64,000 nt of DNA from Streptomyces sp. WMMC940 (GCF_027460265.1 NZ_JAPZBC010000001.1:4561001-4625000), one strand, 5' to 3'. Shown: positions 24,010 to 33,647, counted from the first letter of the stretch. The notes: a model not told the origin generated them from the letters alone. Numbers and translations are program-made.

Positions 24010-24882
24010 ATGGCGGATGGGCTCGGCGGGGCCGGTGCGGCTGGCGGGGTGGACGAGCCGGACCGGGACATGGGGCCGGAGGACGACTCGGGAGCGGTGA
24101 TCGCGGTGGTCGGCCGGCAGGTGCGGCTCTGGCGCGAGGCGGCGGGGATGCGCGCGGCGGAACTGGGCGCGGCGATCGGGTACGGCGAGAACCAGGTCTA
24201 CAAGGTCGAGACGGGCAAGCGCATCCCGAAGCCGGAGTTCCTGGACAGGGCGGACAAGGCCCTGGGCGCGGGCGGGAAGTTGGCCGCGATGAAGCAGGAC
24301 GTGGCGGAGGCGAGGTATCCGAAGAAGGTCCGGGACCTGGCGAAGCTGGAGGCGGACGCGGTCGAGATGGGCGCGTACGCCAGTGCCGTGGTGCACGGCC
24401 TGCTGCAGACCGAGGAGTACGCCCGTGCGCTGTACCGGGGTCGGCGGCCCGCCTTCTCCGAGGATCGGGTCGAGCGCCTGGTGGCCGCGCGGATGGCCCG
24501 CCAGTCGGTGTTCGACCGGCAGCCCGCGCCCCTTCTCACGTTCGTCCAGGAAGAGACGACGCTCAGGCGGCCGGTCGGGGGCAGAATGGTCCTGCGTCGT
24601 CAGCTCGAACACCTGCTGGAAGTCGGCGCGTTGAGGCATGTCGAGATCCAGGTGATGCCGACGGAGACCGAGGAGCACTCGGGCCTGGACGGCTCGCATC
24701 AGGTACTCAAGCTGAGCGACGGCACAGCTGTTGCGCACAACGAAGTCCAGCTCACCAGCCGGCTGATCAGCGAGCCCAGGGAGGTCCAGATCCTTGAGAT
24801 GCGGTACGGCTTGATCAGGTCGCAGGCGCTCACGCCTCGGCTGTCGCGGTCCTTCATCGAGAAACTGCTGGGAGAGATATGA
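24010..24882 (+). CDS. XRE-family HTH regulator with DUF5753 (WhiJ-like)
   Basis: A 290-residue protein with an N-terminal helix-turn-helix at ~30-90 ('[36 protein letters not shown]') and the DUF5753 region from ~110 ('[12 protein letters not shown]', 'RMARQSVF', '[14 protein letters not shown]', '[14 protein letters not shown]'). This architecture is that of the WhiJ/AbaA-orfA paralogues of Streptomyces, which act with small DUF397 proteins in development and antibiotic control. ATG 24010 follows GGAGG by 10 bases. Its stop overlaps the DUF397 start (ATGA). DNA target and signal are unknown. Confidence 0.88.
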   Translation: MADGLGGAGAAGGVDEPDRDMGPEDDSGAVIAVVGRQVRLWREAAGMRAAELGAAIGYGENQVYKVETGKRIPKPEFLDRADKALGAGGKLAAMKQDVAEARYPKKVRDLAKLEADAVEMGAYASAVVHGLLQTEEYARALYRGRRPAFSEDRVERLVAARMARQSVFDRQPAPLLTFVQEETTLRRPVGGRMVLRRQLEHLLEVGALRHVEIQVMPTETEEHSGLDGSHQVLKLSDGTAVAHNEVQLTSRLISEPREVQILEMRYGLIRSQALTPRLSRSFIEKLLGEI

Positions 24883-25085
24883 GTGTCATGCCCTCGGCCG
24901 GGGTTGGTTCCGGGCTGGTGTGGGTCAAGAGCAGCTACAGCACGGCCGACGGCCCCGAGTGCGTCGAGGTCGCGGTGGCAGTCGGCGCGGTCCACGTCCG
25001 CGACTCCAAGGACGTGCCCGGCCCGCAGCTCGGCTTCACCACCGAGGCGTGGGGGAAATTCTTGGCCTACGCCGCCGGAGGCTGA
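24879..25085 (+). CDS. DUF397-domain small protein
   Basis: A 68-residue protein with the DUF397 signature '[19 protein letters not shown]' and '[25 protein letters not shown]'. Its ATG overlaps the stop of the XRE gene, so the two proteins are made in step. DUF397 proteins are thought to antagonise or modulate their paired XRE regulator. It ends the trio; a GC hairpin follows before the convergent LCP gene. Confidence 0.9.
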   Translation: MSVMPSAGVGSGLVWVKSSYSTADGPECVEVAVAVGAVHVRDSKDVPGPQLGFTTEAWGKFLAYAAGG

Positions 25086-25102
25086 CCGCCGAGCCCGGGC
25101 CA

Positions 25103-25128
25103 CCGGGCCGGGACGCACCCGGCCCCGG
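25103..25128. terminator. Hairpin between convergent DUF397 and LCP genes
   Basis: GGGCCGGG (25105-25112) pairs with CCCGGCCC (25118-25125) around a 5-base loop, with CC/GG extending the stem. Confidence 0.55.
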
Positions 25129-25173
25129 ACCGAAGTCGGCGGCCCGGGTGCCCGGGGCGGCCGCGTACGGCCG

Positions 25174-26400
25174 TCAGTCCGCGGTGACGGTGACCTTCTC
25201 GTCGTTCTTGATCTGGTTCACCAGCTGGCGCACCTTCTCCTTGTCCCAGACCAGGTTCCCGCCGCGGCTGCCGGAGATCGGCATGTTCATCGACGTGCCG
25301 TCGCCGCCGCTGATGCCCTTCATCGCGAAGAACATCTGACCGAGGTCGAAAAGGGACATGTCCTTGTCGACGATCAGGGTGTCCAGGCCCGAGCCCAGGG
25401 TCGGGTAGAGCTTGAACGGGTTGAGGATCGTGCCGGGGGTCGCGGCCTGGTTGGCCAGCGTGGCGAGGAACTTCTGCTGGTTCTTGGTGCGGTCCAGGTC
25501 GCTGCCCGCGAAGGCGTACCGGGTCCGGACGAAGGCGAGGGCCTGCTCGCCGTTCAGGGTCTGCTTGCCAGCCTGGAAGTCGGCGCCGGACTTCTCGTCC
25601 TTGAAGGCCTTGGGGATGTCCATCTCGACACCGCCGAGGGAGTCCACGATGTTCGCGAAGCCGGCGAAGCCGATCTCCGCGTAGTGGTCGATCCGCAGGC
25701 CGGTGTTGTGCTCGACGGTGCGGACGAGCAGTTCGGGGCCGTCCTCCGCGTACGCGGCGTTCAGCTTCACCCGGCGGCCCTGGCCCGGGAAGGTCTTGCC
25801 GGACTCCGAACCCACGAAGGACGGGATCTCCACGTCCGAGTCGCGGGGGAGCGAGATCATGGTGTTCCCGCTGCCGCAGGCGGCGAGGATCATCATCGAG
25901 TCGGTGCGCTTGCCGTCGGCGGAGCCGGTGTGCAGGCGCTTCTTGTCCTCCGACGTCAGGCCCTCACGGCTGTCGGAGCCGACGATCAGGTACGTCGTGC
26001 AGTCGCCCTCCTCGGGCCGCTCTATGACCTTCGCGAGGTCGACCTCGCGGCGCATCTTGGAGTCGGCCCAGAAGTAGGTGCCTATGGAGACCCCGAGGGC
26101 CAGCACGAGCACGGTGATCGAGCCGACCTTGAGGCGCCGGCGCCAGTCGGGGGCCGGGCGGCCGTAGGTGGGCGGCTCGCCGTAGCCGTCGTGTCCGCCC
26201 TGCCCGCCGTGTCCCCGGCCGGACGGCGAACCGTAGACCTGGCCCGTGTTGTACCCGCTGTCGTACGGGGCGTCGAACCTGTCGTCGTAACCCTGCGGCT
26301 GCTGCGGGATCGGGCGTCGCCGCACATGGCGCATCACACGCGGACCCTCGGGTTCCGCGCTGCGGCCGCCGTGTCCGTATCCATCGGGCCAGTCATTCAT
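25174..26400 (-). CDS. LytR-CpsA-Psr (LCP) family cell-wall ligase 1
   Basis: A 408-residue type II membrane protein: Tyr/Gly/His-rich cytoplasmic tail (~90 residues), one membrane helix ('SITVLVLALGVSIGTYFW'), then the LCP domain. Family landmarks are 'TYLIVGSDSREG', 'RTDSMMILAACGSGNTMISLPRDSDVEIP', 'VKLNAAYAEDGPELLVRTVE', 'IDHYAEIGFAGFANIVDSLGGVEM' and 'LNGEQALAFVRTRYAF..SDLDRTKNQQKFL'. LCP enzymes transfer lipid-linked glycopolymers to peptidoglycan. There is no C-terminal LytR_C domain. It is divergent from the thioesterase gene, and the first of five LCP genes in 10 kb. Confidence 0.92.
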   Translation of the reverse strand: MNDWPDGYGHGGRSAEPEGPRVMRHVRRRPIPQQPQGYDDRFDAPYDSGYNTGQVYGSPSGRGHGGQGGHDGYGEPPTYGRPAPDWRRRLKVGSITVLVLALGVSIGTYFWADSKMRREVDLAKVIERPEEGDCTTYLIVGSDSREGLTSEDKKRLHTGSADGKRTDSMMILAACGSGNTMISLPRDSDVEIPSFVGSESGKTFPGQGRRVKLNAAYAEDGPELLVRTVEHNTGLRIDHYAEIGFAGFANIVDSLGGVEMDIPKAFKDEKSGADFQAGKQTLNGEQALAFVRTRYAFAGSDLDRTKNQQKFLATLANQAATPGTILNPFKLYPTLGSGLDTLIVDKDMSLFDLGQMFFAMKGISGGDGTSMNMPISGSRGGNLVWDKEKVRQLVNQIKNDEKVTVTAD

Positions 26401-26519
26401 GCGGAACAGTGTGCAGGCCGTCGCCGAAAGCCCGACAGAGCGGGTGACGAATCACACCGGGGCTGTAGCGAACCTGATGCAATGCGGCGGTGTCCGGGGG
26501 TCCGCATAGGGTGGAGGGC

Positions 26520-27068
26520 ATGACAGACCAGGCCCAGCGCTCGGAGAGCGATATTCCGGGTAAGCCGACATCGGCTTCGCGTACGACCCTCAGCCACATC
26601 ATGACGCACGGTGACACCAATCTCCTCGGGACGGTGCACGGCGGAGTGATCATGAAATTGGTGGACGACGCGGCAGGCGCCGTCGCCGGCCGGCACTCCG
26701 GCGGACCGGCGGTCACGGCCTCCATGGACGAGATGGTCTTCCTCGAGCCGGTCAGGGTCGGCGACCTGGTGCATGTGAAGGCCCAGGTCAACTGGACGGG
26801 CCGGTCCTCCATGGAGGTCGGCGTCCGGGTGCTCGCCGAGCGCTGGAACGAGTCCACCCCCGCGACCCAGGTCGGCTCCGCCTACCTGGTCTTCGCCGCC
26901 GTCGACGCGGACGGCAAGCCCCGGCCCGTCCCGCCGGTGGTCCCCGAGACGGAGCGCGACAAGCGGCGCTACCAGGAGGCGCAGATCCGGCGGACCCACC
27001 GGCTCGCCCGCCGTCGCGCGATCAAGGAACTCCGCGAGCGCCGCGCGGCCGAGGGGTACGAGGACTGA
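26520..27068 (+). CDS. Acyl-CoA thioesterase (hotdog fold)
   Basis: A 182-residue single-hotdog protein of the YciA/BFIT-like acyl-CoA hydrolase group: 'LSHIMTHGDTNLLGTVHGGVIMKLVDDAAGAVAGRHS', where HGG and the following Asp are the active-site region, and 'VFLEPVRVGDLVHVKAQVNWTGRSSMEVGVRV'. It hydrolyses acyl-CoA to free acid and CoA. The C-terminal 45 residues are basic and coil-like ('RRTHRLARRRAIKELRERRA'). ATG 26520 follows GGTGGAGG. It is monocistronic between LCP genes; its acyl substrate is not evident. Confidence 0.9.
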   Translation: MTDQAQRSESDIPGKPTSASRTTLSHIMTHGDTNLLGTVHGGVIMKLVDDAAGAVAGRHSGGPAVTASMDEMVFLEPVRVGDLVHVKAQVNWTGRSSMEVGVRVLAERWNESTPATQVGSAYLVFAAVDADGKPRPVPPVVPETERDKRRYQEAQIRRTHRLARRRAIKELRERRAAEGYED

Positions 27069-27216
27069 GTCGTCCTCGGCGCCCGCTCCGAGGAGGTGCG
27101 CGGGCGGCCGGGGCGTCCCGACACCGCGGGTGCGCCTGCGCCGCCGCCCGGCGTCCCGGCGCCTTCCGGCTGCCGTCGCCCCGGCGTTCGACGTGTCGGC
27201 GCCCTCCCGCGACGCG

Positions 27217-28800
27217 TCAGCGGCAGAGGACCTCGTCGCCGGTGATGGCGCCGAAGGCGCCCCTGGCGCGCGGGGTGTCCGCCCGGACGGGGGTCACCGA
27301 GGTGAAGCCGGAGCCCGCAGTCACCTCGAGCGTCGGGCCCTGGCCCTTCACGGGGCGCAGCTCGGCGCCGGGCAGCGCCACCGCCAGGGACCTCGCCGAG
27401 CGGTCCCAGCGCGGGTCGTAGGTGATGAAGGTGCGCTTCACGTTGCGGTCGTCGGCGTTCAGCGGGGCCCGCGTCGTGTCGAACCCGGTCGCCTTCAGGG
27501 CGCTGTCCACGCGGGAGCCGAGCCCGTCCAGCTGCGTCCCGTTGTAGACCTGCACCCGGATCTGCTTCGGCGGGACGTCGACGACCTTGGCGGCGCGGGC
27601 GGACGCGGCCCCCCGCGGCCGCTCCGGGGCGAGCGGCTTGTCCTCGCGCAGGGCCCGGAAGAGCCGTTCCGCCTTCACCGGGTCCCACTTCACCGTCGAG
27701 CCGACCCCCTTCACCGGGAAGCTCGGGTCCTTGACGGGGACCGACACGAACTCCGTCGACGCCGGCGTGAAGCTCCGCATCGCCTTGCCGAGCGTCAGCA
27801 GCTGGTCGGTGCCGAAGCCCCGGTCTGCCCGTACCGAGTTGAGCGCCGCCGTGCTGACCTGGCGGAACTTCACCGGGTTCAGCAGCACCCCGCTTCCGGT
27901 GGCCTGCTGCACCAGCGCCGCCACGAACCGCTGCTGGCGCTCCATCCGCCCCAGGTCGGCCGCCCCGTCGACATGGCGGGCCCGCACGTACTGCAGGGCC
28001 TCGGCACCGCCGAGGCGGTGGGTGCCCGCCTTGAGGTCGAGGCCGGAGTGGGTGTCCTTCAGCGGCCGGGCCGTGCAGACCTCCACCCCGCCGATCGCGT
28101 CGACCGTCTTCATGAAGCTGCGGAAGTCGACCTCGAGGTAGTGGTCGACCCTCACCTTCGTCAGGTCCTCGACGGTCCGCACGGTCAGCGCGGGCCCGCC
28201 CTCCGCGTACGCCGCGTTCAGCTTCACCGCGTGCAGGCCGTGCTTCTTGCCGGTGGTCAGGTCCGTGTGGGCGGGGATCTCCGCGTACGAGTCACGGGGG
28301 AGGCTCACGATGCTGGCCCGCTCCCGGTCCTCGGAGATGTGCACCAGCATGATCGTGTCGGTGCAGCGGCAGGGCGCGCCCCCGAGCCGGTACTTGCGGC
28401 GCTCCTCCTTGGTGATCGTGTCCCGGCCGTCGGTGCCGACGAGCAGGATGTTCATACCGTTGCCGTCCTCCGGCCGGTTCTTCATGTCCCTGAACGGGTC
28501 GACCCGTCCGATGCCGCTGTCCAGCCCGGTCACCAGCGCGTGACCGATGCCACCCACGCCGAGCACCAGCACCGAGAGGGTCGTCACCAGCCGCATTCCC
28601 CAGCGAGGACGCTCCGGCTGCCCCCGCCCGCGGGTGCGCGGGGCCGGTCCCCGGCGGTTCTTCCCCGCCGCCCCCTGCCGCTGTGCCGCCCCGGCCCGCC
28701 GCTGTGCCGCCGGTCTCGGGCGGCCCGCCGTCGGCCCGGGAACCGGCCTCGGACGGGCCGCCGCCGGTCGCGGACGGGGCGAGCGGGGCGGTGTGGGCAC
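27217..28800 (-). CDS. LCP family cell-wall ligase 2, with LytR_C domain
   Basis: A 527-residue LCP protein: Arg/Pro-rich cytoplasmic tail, a membrane helix near residue 70-90, the LCP domain ('MNILLVGTDGRDT', 'SIVSLPRDSYAEIP', 'VKLNAAYAEGGPALTVRTVE', 'VDHYLEVDFRSFMKTVDAIGGVEV', 'LGGAEALQYVRARH'), and a C-terminal LytR_C domain ('IRVQVYNGTQLDGLGSRVDSALKATGF'). GTG 28800 was chosen because GGAGG lies 8 bases upstream; longer reading is possible. It is divergent from the glycosyltransferase gene 188 bases away, which may make a polymer handled by this ligase. Confidence 0.9.
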   Translation of the reverse strand: MPTPPRSPRPRPAAARPRPVPGPTAGRPRPAAQRRAGAAQRQGAAGKNRRGPAPRTRGRGQPERPRWGMRLVTTLSVLVLGVGGIGHALVTGLDSGIGRVDPFRDMKNRPEDGNGMNILLVGTDGRDTITKEERRKYRLGGAPCRCTDTIMLVHISEDRERASIVSLPRDSYAEIPAHTDLTTGKKHGLHAVKLNAAYAEGGPALTVRTVEDLTKVRVDHYLEVDFRSFMKTVDAIGGVEVCTARPLKDTHSGLDLKAGTHRLGGAEALQYVRARHVDGAADLGRMERQQRFVAALVQQATGSGVLLNPVKFRQVSTAALNSVRADRGFGTDQLLTLGKAMRSFTPASTEFVSVPVKDPSFPVKGVGSTVKWDPVKAERLFRALREDKPLAPERPRGAASARAAKVVDVPPKQIRVQVYNGTQLDGLGSRVDSALKATGFDTTRAPLNADDRNVKRTFITYDPRWDRSARSLAVALPGAELRPVKGQGPTLEVTAGSGFTSVTPVRADTPRARGAFGAITGDEVLCR

Positions 28801-28988
28801 GAGGGGCACCTCCGCGGGGCAGCAGACCGGTGATCCTGAGCACCGTAGGCCCATACGATCTGCGGCAGGGGGAGGCCGGGGGGAGGCGCGCATCGCTGTC
28901 CCCCGTTCGCGGTAACGTGGCGGGCGACGCCGCTGTCTCCCCGAGGCCGTTGTCTCCCGGGGGACGACCCCAGGACCCCGAGGAACCC

Positions 28989-30026
28989 ATGCCAGCCGCC
29001 CCGCCCGCCGTCTCCGTGATCATGCCGGTCCTCAACGAGGAACGTCATCTGCGCGACGCCGTCCGTCACATCCTGCAGCAGGACTACGCGGGCGAGATGG
29101 AGGTGGTGATCGCGCTCGGCCCGTCGACGGACCGCACCGACGAGATCGCCGCCGAGCTGGTGCGCGAGACGGCGTCGAACCCCTGGGGCCGGGTGCACAC
29201 GGTCCCCAACCCCACCGGCCGTACGCCCGCCGCGCTCAACGCCGCGATCAGGGCGTCCCGCCACCCGATCGTCGTGCGTGTCGACGGGCACGGGATGCTG
29301 TCGCCGAACTACATCGCGACCGCCGTCCGGCTCCTGGAGGAGACCGGCGCGCAGAACGTCGGCGGCATCATGCACGCCGAGGGCGAGAACGACTGGGAGC
29401 ACGCCGTCGCCGCGGCGATGACCTCGAAGATCGGCGTCGGCAACGCCGCCTTCCACACCGGCGGCGGGGCGGGCCCGGCGGAGACCGTGTACCTGGGCGT
29501 CTTCCGCCGTGAGGCGCTGGAGCAGCAAGGCGGTTACAACGAGGAGTTCATCCGCGCCCAGGACTGGGAGCTGAACTTCCGCATCCGCGAGGCCGGCGGA
29601 CTGATCTGGTTCTCGCCCGAGCTCAGGGTGCAGTACCGGCCGCGCCCCTCCGTGAAGGCGCTCGCCAAGCAGTACAAGGACTACGGCCGCTGGCGCCATG
29701 TCGTCGCCCGCTACCACTCCGGCTCGATCAACCTCCGCTATCTCGCCCCGCCGACCGCCGTCTGCGCGATCGCCGCCGGCCTGGTGGTGGGGGCGACGCT
29801 GACACCGCTCGGCTTCGTGATCCCCGGCGGCTACCTCGCGGTGATCGCCGCGGGCTCGGTCCCGGCGGGCAAGGGCCTCCCGTTGAAGGCCCGTCTCCAG
29901 ATCCCGGTGGCGCTCGCGACGATGCACATGTCGTGGGGCTTCGGCTTCCTGACGAGCCCGCGTTCGCTGGCGAGGAAGGTCATCGAGAGCCGCAGGCCGG
30001 CGGTGACGGCACCGACACAGGCCTGA
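28989..30026 (+). CDS. Family 2 glycosyltransferase
   Basis: A 345-residue GT-A glycosyltransferase: 'VSVIMPVLNEERHLRDAVRHIL' at the N-terminus, a DxD-type 'VVRVDGHGMLSP', 'FHTGGGAGPAETVYLGVFRREAL', and the acceptor/catalytic 'RAQDWELNFRIREAGG' (ED/QxxW-like). Two hydrophobic helices near residues 255-300 suggest membrane association. The enzyme adds a sugar to a lipid- or polymer-linked acceptor. It is alone between divergent and convergent LCP genes, so it probably contributes to the polymer that LCP proteins attach to the wall. Confidence 0.88.
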   Translation: MPAAPPAVSVIMPVLNEERHLRDAVRHILQQDYAGEMEVVIALGPSTDRTDEIAAELVRETASNPWGRVHTVPNPTGRTPAALNAAIRASRHPIVVRVDGHGMLSPNYIATAVRLLEETGAQNVGGIMHAEGENDWEHAVAAAMTSKIGVGNAAFHTGGGAGPAETVYLGVFRREALEQQGGYNEEFIRAQDWELNFRIREAGGLIWFSPELRVQYRPRPSVKALAKQYKDYGRWRHVVARYHSGSINLRYLAPPTAVCAIAAGLVVGATLTPLGFVIPGGYLAVIAAGSVPAGKGLPLKARLQIPVALATMHMSWGFGFLTSPRSLARKVIESRRPAVTAPTQA

Positions 30027-30043
30027 CCGCGGGCCGACGCCCG

Positions 30044-30090
30044 ACGAACGGGGCCGTCCGAAGCACAGCGCTTCGGACGGCCCCGTTCGT
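30044..30090. terminator. Long perfect hairpin between convergent glycosyltransferase and LCP genes
   Basis: A 21-bp perfect stem (30044-30064 with 30070-30090) around a 5-base loop, containing GGGGCCGTCCGAAGC on the left arm. It should terminate transcription from both sides. Confidence 0.9.
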
Positions 30091-30169
30091 GGAGGGAGCC
30101 GGCCGGCCGCCTTCGAGGAGAGGGGCCGGCCGCGGGGCGGAGTCCCGCGGGACGGGCGGCCGTCGCGGA

Positions 30170-31852
30170 CTACCAGGTGAACCCGGGCTGCACGGGCATG
30201 CAGGCCTTGGTGTCGCCGGCACTGAGCGGCTTCGCCGACGAGGGGGCCTTGCCGTCGTCCTCGGCGGCGGACTTCGGGTAGGCGGCGCCCTCCCGCCAGT
30301 CCGCGCCCACCACCAGCGTCACTCCCGACACGTCGGTGGACCTCTTCACCGCGGAGACGGGCAGTCCGACGGCCTTGGCCACCGCCTGCGCGTCGCCCGC
30401 GAGCTCCACGCTGGGGTAGAACACCACGGTCCGTTCCTGCGGGTTGGTCTGCTTGTCCGCCGTCGTCCTGGTGAAGCCCTTGCCGGTCAGCACGCCCGCG
30501 ATCTCCGTCGCGCGCCCCCTCGCGGACCCCAACTCATCGGTGTACGTGCCGTTCTGCACGCTCACGCCGATCTCGCCCGGTGCCGCTGCGGGGTCCTTCG
30601 TAGCGGCCGGCGCCTTGCGCTTGGACCCCTTCCCGTCGAGCGGGATGTCCTCGCGCACCATGCGGAACACCTGCTCCGCGTCCGGCTGCAGCGGTTCGAC
30701 CTTGCCGGCGAAATAGGACCGCTGGGTGTAGAAGTTCGGCATCGTCGTCATGGTGATGCGCTCGGTCGGGACCTGCTGGAACTCCTCGGCGAGGTCGTAC
30801 AGCTTCGCCACCGTGTCCAGCCCCGCGTCGACCGTGAGCGCGGACGTGGCCGCCTCGGCCAGGTTCCGCAGCTTGGCGGGGTCGGTGAGCTTGGTGCTCT
30901 TGCGCAGCTCGCGGACCATCGAGTTCATGTACATGTGCTGGGCTTCCGTACGGGCCAGGTCGGTACCGTCCTTGAAGCCGTAGCGGGTACGCAGCCACTG
31001 CAGCGCCTGCTCGCCCTTGACGGAGGTCGTGCCCGCCTTGAGTTTGAGACCGGAGCCCTGCCCCGCGCTGTTGCGGGAGTGGACGTTGTCCGTGACGCAG
31101 ACGGGTACGCCGCCGATCGCGTCGGCCATGGCGACGACCCCGGCGAAGTCGACCTGCATGAAGTGGTCGATGGTGATGCCGGTCAGCTTGTACCAGGTGG
31201 CCACCGTGCAGCCGGGCCCGCCGCGCTGGAGGGACTCGTTGGTGAGGGTCCAGCCGGTCGCCTCGAAGACCTTGCCGTCGCGGTCCGTGCACTCCGGGAT
31301 CTTCAGCACGGTGTCGCGCGGCATGCTGATCACCGACATGTTGCTGCGGTCGGCGGACAGGTGGACGAGCATCTGCACGTCCGCCAGCGGGGGTCCGTCG
31401 AAGGTGTCCCGGGCGCCGCCGAGGGCCTTGTTCGCCTCCGAGTCGCGCGCGTCCGAGCCGATCAGCAGGATGTTCAGCGGTGTCTGGCCGGCGGCGTTCG
31501 CCTTGTGGTCGGCCATCCCGTTCTTGCCGAGGTTCAGGTGGTCCGTCTTGATGTTGGCGTTCAGATGCTCGTAGTAGAGGTATCCGGCTCCCGCCGTCCC
31601 GAGTATCAGCAGCGACAGCACGGAGGCGACCCAGCGGAGGGTCCGGCGTCTGCCCCGTCTTCCCGGGCCGCGCGGGTTGCCGCGCGGCCGGACCCGTCCG
31701 CCGCCGCTGCCGTCCGCCGCCGCTGCCGGTGAGGATCCTTCCCCGCCGTCGTCCGGGCCGGCGGAGCCGCCGCGCTCCCCCGCGCCGCTGCCGCCGGACC
31801 GGCCCGGTTCTCCGGCGTGCCGGACACGCTCCCGCGTGTCCTCCCCTTGCAC
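30170..31852 (-). CDS. LCP family cell-wall ligase 3, with LytR_C domain
   Basis: A 560-residue LCP protein with a Gly/Ser/Arg-rich cytoplasmic start, membrane helix ('WVASVLSLLILGTAGAGYLYY'), LCP domain ('LNILLIGSDARDS', 'MSVISMPRDTVLKIP', 'WTLTNESLQRGGPGCTVATWYKLTGITIDHF', 'VKGEQALQWLRTRYGF.DGTDLARTEAQ') and a LytR_C domain ('IGVSVQNGTYTDELGSARGRATEIAGVL'). GTG 31852 has GGAG 4-5 bases upstream. It lies 67 bases downstream of LCP 4 and is probably cotranscribed with it. It likely joins secondary wall polymers to peptidoglycan. Confidence 0.9.
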   Translation of the reverse strand: MQGEDTRERVRHAGEPGRSGGSGAGERGGSAGPDDGGEGSSPAAAADGSGGGRVRPRGNPRGPGRRGRRRTLRWVASVLSLLILGTAGAGYLYYEHLNANIKTDHLNLGKNGMADHKANAAGQTPLNILLIGSDARDSEANKALGGARDTFDGPPLADVQMLVHLSADRSNMSVISMPRDTVLKIPECTDRDGKVFEATGWTLTNESLQRGGPGCTVATWYKLTGITIDHFMQVDFAGVVAMADAIGGVPVCVTDNVHSRNSAGQGSGLKLKAGTTSVKGEQALQWLRTRYGFKDGTDLARTEAQHMYMNSMVRELRKSTKLTDPAKLRNLAEAATSALTVDAGLDTVAKLYDLAEEFQQVPTERITMTTMPNFYTQRSYFAGKVEPLQPDAEQVFRMVREDIPLDGKGSKRKAPAATKDPAAAPGEIGVSVQNGTYTDELGSARGRATEIAGVLTGKGFTRTTADKQTNPQERTVVFYPSVELAGDAQAVAKAVGLPVSAVKRSTDVSGVTLVVGADWREGAAYPKSAAEDDGKAPSSAKPLSAGDTKACMPVQPGFTW

Positions 31853-31919
31853 GCTGCTCCGTCCCACCCCTGGACCCCCCTGTGTCGTCAGGCGCGCCGC
31901 GTGACCCGGTGATCCGGGA

Positions 31920-33647
31920 TCACTGGGCGCACACCTGCTTGTCTGCTTCGACCTTGTCCACCGGCGGCTTCGCCGGTGCGGTGATGGGCACCCCCGCGCC
32001 CTTGAAATCGGCACCGAGCGTGAGGACCATCGCCTCCGTGCCCTCGGCGTCCTCCGTGCCGGGCTTGAGCGCCGTGGCCGGCAGACCCATGAGGTCCGCG
32101 AGCTTGCGGGCCTGGTCTGCCTGGTTCGGCGCGTACTCCAGTGTCGTCTTGGCCGTCTTCTCCGGGGCGTTGCTCTTGTTGGTGGACTTGAGCACGCCCT
32201 TCTCGACCTGGAGCCAGTTGAGCGTCCTCTGCGCCGCACCCGGGGTGTCGCTGCCGTTGTAGACGTCGACCCTGACCTGGGAGGCGTCGGCCCGCGGGCC
32301 CTTGAGCAGGGCGGCCTGCTTGCTCTTGGCCGCCGACTCCTTCCTCTTGACCTCGGTGAAGGAGATGTCGTTCTGGAGCATGCTGAACACCTGCGGCGCC
32401 TTGACCTCGTCGAGGAGGACGGTGGCGCCGTCGGTGTTGTCGACCACCGGCACGGTCGCGAAGCTGATGTGCTTGACGTCAATCTTGCCGAGCTCCTGGG
32501 CCATGGCCGTCAGTTTGGGGATGTCCCCGATCGCGCTGTCGACGGTGAGGGCCTGGGTCGCGGCCTCAGCGACCGCGAACATCTTCTTCGGGTTGCCGAG
32601 CGTGTCCTCCTTCATCTGCCGGATCATCGACGCCACGAACTGCTGCTGCTGCTTGATGCGGTCGAGGTCGCTCTCGTTGCCGAGGCCGTGCCGGTTGCGG
32701 ACGAAGGCGAGGGCGTCCTCGCCCGCGACCTTCTGCTTGCCGGCCGGGAGATCCAGCTTGGACTCCTTGTCCTTGATGGGCTTGACCAGGCAGACCTCCA
32801 CACCGCCGACGGCGGTCGAGAGCGTCTTCACCGCGTTGAAGTCGGCCATCATGAAGTGGTCGACCGGCACGCCGGTGATCTGCTTGACCGTGCGCATCGT
32901 GCAGCCCGGGTCGCGGCCCCCGACGCCGAAGCTCTCGTTGAAGCGGACGCCCTGGGAGCCCTTGATTATCTTGGTCGAGCCGTCGGGCTGCTTCGTGGGG
33001 CAGTCCGGGATGTCCGTGATCAGGTCGCGCGGGATGCTCAGCGCGGTCGCGTTGGTGCGGTCCTCGGAAACGTGGAAGAGGAACGTGGTGTCGGCGTGGC
33101 CGGTGCTGCCCTTGTCGCCGTACCCCTCGTTTCCCGCGCCGGTGCGCTTGTCGGTGCCGAGGAGAAGGATGTTGACGGGACCGTCCTTGGCGATGCCCTT
33201 GGAGCCGGCGTCACCGACGTCCACCGTGTTGAGGTTCCCGTTGAGCCGTTCGTACAGGTAGAAGGCGAAGGCCGAGCCGGCGACGAGGACGCAGGCCATC
33301 ACGCCGCCCGTCCACAGCATCGCCTTCTTCTTCCGGCTCTTCTTCGGCCTGCGCTTCCGGCGCCCCGCGGCGGTCTGCTGGGCGCCGCGCCCTCCGTCCC
33401 CGCCCGGCGGGTTTCCGCCACGCGCCGAGCGCCGCGTGCGCTGCCCCGGAACCTCGGCTGTCGTGGGAGCGGCACCGGAAGGGCCGCGGCGGCCGGCAGT
33501 TCTGGAGGCGGCGCCGGCGGAGCGGGAGGGGGGCGGCTTCGGAGCGGAACGGTCCAGTCGCAGCTCGTAATTGCCCGTCTGCGGGTTCAGTACCCACTGG
33601 TCGGCGGGGTCGATCTCGTCCGCCTGCCCACGGCTCTGCGCATCCAC
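31920..33647 (-). CDS. LCP family cell-wall ligase 4, with LytR_C domain
   Basis: A 575-residue LCP protein. The cytoplasmic ~105 residues are rich in Arg, Lys and Pro ('RRKRRPKKSRKKK' just before the helix). Then come the membrane helix 'MACVLVAGSAFAFYLY', the LCP domain ('VNILLLGTDKRTG', 'ATALSIPRDLITDIP', 'VRFNESFGVGGRDPGCTMRTVKQITGVPVDHFMMADF', 'VAGEDALAFVRNRHGLGNESDLDRIKQQQQF') and a LytR_C domain ('VRVDVYNGSDTPGAAQRTLNWL'). GTG 33647 has GGAGG 12 bases upstream, a rather long spacing. It is the upstream gene of an LCP pair. Confidence 0.9.
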   Translation of the reverse strand: MDAQSRGQADEIDPADQWVLNPQTGNYELRLDRSAPKPPPSRSAGAASRTAGRRGPSGAAPTTAEVPGQRTRRSARGGNPPGGDGGRGAQQTAAGRRKRRPKKSRKKKAMLWTGGVMACVLVAGSAFAFYLYERLNGNLNTVDVGDAGSKGIAKDGPVNILLLGTDKRTGAGNEGYGDKGSTGHADTTFLFHVSEDRTNATALSIPRDLITDIPDCPTKQPDGSTKIIKGSQGVRFNESFGVGGRDPGCTMRTVKQITGVPVDHFMMADFNAVKTLSTAVGGVEVCLVKPIKDKESKLDLPAGKQKVAGEDALAFVRNRHGLGNESDLDRIKQQQQFVASMIRQMKEDTLGNPKKMFAVAEAATQALTVDSAIGDIPKLTAMAQELGKIDVKHISFATVPVVDNTDGATVLLDEVKAPQVFSMLQNDISFTEVKRKESAAKSKQAALLKGPRADASQVRVDVYNGSDTPGAAQRTLNWLQVEKGVLKSTNKSNAPEKTAKTTLEYAPNQADQARKLADLMGLPATALKPGTEDAEGTEAMVLTLGADFKGAGVPITAPAKPPVDKVEADKQVCAQ

